Assembly: GCA_964036045.1 (NCBI GenBank)
Contig: OZ038385.1
Location: forward strand, 39,446,590-39,510,589
Length of the DNA: 64,000 bases
Direction of reading: 5' to 3'
DNA from: Eutreptiella sp. 'Long Island Sound 2002'
Lineage: Eukaryota; Euglenozoa; Euglenophyceae; Eutreptiales; Eutreptiaceae
Part shown: positions 62,853 through 64,000 of the stretch, one piece after another
Position numbering within the stretch: position 1 is the stretch's first letter
How the letters are laid out: each line of letters begins with the position of its first letter
The notes under the pieces: generated by a model
The model's database searches: none
Told to the model about the DNA's origin: nothing
What the model saw: only the letters and a program-made list of their open reading frames with translations
Translations under genes and position numbers: made by a program

Positions 62853-63691
62853 CTGAGGGACGAGGTACAGGACGACACATGATCAGTGGAGGCACACCGC
62901 CGCACAGGGCCGAGGAAGGGGCAATGCCACAGACGGCGACACCAAAGCGGGTGTCAGAGTGTCCCAAGAGGTGATCTGGCGACGCCAGGCCCGGCGGACC
63001 AAGCGCAGGTGCGGGACGCACGTGACACGCACGGAACACGGCGCACTGACGGACTCCGGGACGAACGGATCTGGACGGGACGCACGTTCCAAAGGGGGGG
63101 GGGGGGGGGGGGGATGTACCGGACATGAGAAACAGGGCCTTCCGTGAGGGGCAAAAAAAAACTCCCGGCCGGAACTCCCTTTGACTCCAAATCGACATCA
63201 AAACAGGTTCACTGTAGACTACTACAGACACAATGGTGTAGGTGGTTTTTCGGAATCGGGCGGACTCGGCATTTCCAATTTGGGGAGTATCCATCATCAT
63301 CAAGCATCGTCCCATCCCCAATCAGGGACCATTTGGAGGGTCACAGTGTATTTGAGATGCCATGTGGCTGTGAGTTCTGACGGCTGTGCATGACTCAGGG
63401 GGGGGACACTCATTACAGATGTGCGCTGTGAAGCCCATCGCTGTCGTGGATGCCGCTGAGCACGTGCCCCGACAGACGCGTTGTTCCTCAGACATACAGT
63501 CACAAGAACAGGCAAGGCAGGATGTCGCACATCGACTGGGTTCCCCCAGGTTGCAAGCTGTGCATCTCCATCCTATCGTTTCAAATCAACCTAATTCTTT
63601 CAAAAATGTATTACTTGGGCTATTGCGGGGGGGGAGTGGGTTCCCTGCAATGTTTCGGAGAGTTTTATTTTGGCCATTTTTTTGCGGTTTT

Positions 63692-63930
63692 TCCCAAGCA
63701 GAGATGTAGCGCACCAGGGACTGGTGCATTCTGTTGTGGCTGTGTCGGCGCGCGCTCCCACCAGCACATTGTCTCTGAATTGGGCGAGAGACACAGTGTT
63801 TCCCGGCATCAACCAAAGTGGGGGGCCCTGTGCAGAAAAGCGTAGCTGTCCAATGCGGCGCATCAAATCGGCACGCGTTTGGCGGCCCACACGGAGTGCA
63901 GGTCTGCACTCTGGGCACTGAAGGGCCACC
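63692..63930 (-). other. Possible retroelement-derived coding relic
   Basis: The minus strand reads RVGRQTRADLMRRIGQLRFS, then WLMPGNTVSLAQFRDNVLVG. The hydrophobic AQFRDNVLV pattern is reminiscent of the catalytic F-x-D-D loop of non-LTR reverse transcriptases, with Asn in place of the second Asp. No other domain was seen, so this is tentative; an unrecognised UTP20 exon is the alternative. Confidence 0.25.
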
Positions 63931-64000
63931 CATTGGCATAGCACCCACTCGTGACCTGACGCGTCCTGCTGCCTGTGCCAAAGTGTTTGTCAATAACGAA

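Noticed and set aside
1-64000. Plus-strand genes
   Set aside because: All long plus-strand frames are GC-rich shadows of exons, repeats or introns. None has a recognisable domain or splice pattern.

Overview
The window is eukaryotic nuclear DNA. It is very GC-rich (roughly 60-65%), full of G/C homopolymer runs, and contains one run of N (23891-24090). No bacterial operon, phage, CRISPR or complete stand-alone gene was recognised. The sequence is explained by one very large, intron-rich gene on the minus strand that runs off both ends. Thirty-nine short exons, from 62852 down to 1, encode about 1,720 residues (about 5.16 kb, or 8% of the window). The protein matches, in order, the middle and C-terminal parts of UTP20 (DRIM), the HEAT-repeat scaffold of the nucleolar small-subunit (SSU) processome that acts in 18S pre-rRNA maturation. 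Splice phase is compatible at all 38 junctions, and every intron is GT-AG. The UTP20 match rests on remembered family sequence, since no search could be run.

Layout in transcript direction (right to left). 62.9-60.2 kb: acidic then Lys/Gly-rich linker exons. 54.7-40.6 kb: HEAT-repeat exons, with a 5.5 kb intron (54708-60170) filled by a G-rich minisatellite that ends in an inverted arm. 39.0-25.9 kb: the most conserved block. 25.9-20.7 kb: an intron with a 46-bp minisatellite and the N gap, where a conserved UTP20 segment is missing. 20.7-0 kb: the C-terminal half. The final exons lie beyond position 1 and the N-terminal ones beyond 64000.

The introns (228 bp to 5.5 kb) are packed with repeats: at least three families of terminal-inverted-repeat elements resembling MITEs (some with 7-9 bp target-site duplications), several other dispersed families usually bounded by G or C tracts, minisatellites, and polypurine/polypyrimidine arrays. 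Donor sites follow a yeast-like GT(A/G)TG pattern instead of GTRAGT.

The host is probably a unicellular eukaryote (alga or other protist) with large introns; I cannot name it. The lack of a consistent G after the acceptor AG argues against a typical dinoflagellate. No wholly new gene system was found. The most unusual material is the splice-site pattern, the splice-signal-like minisatellites, and the transposon-packed introns.
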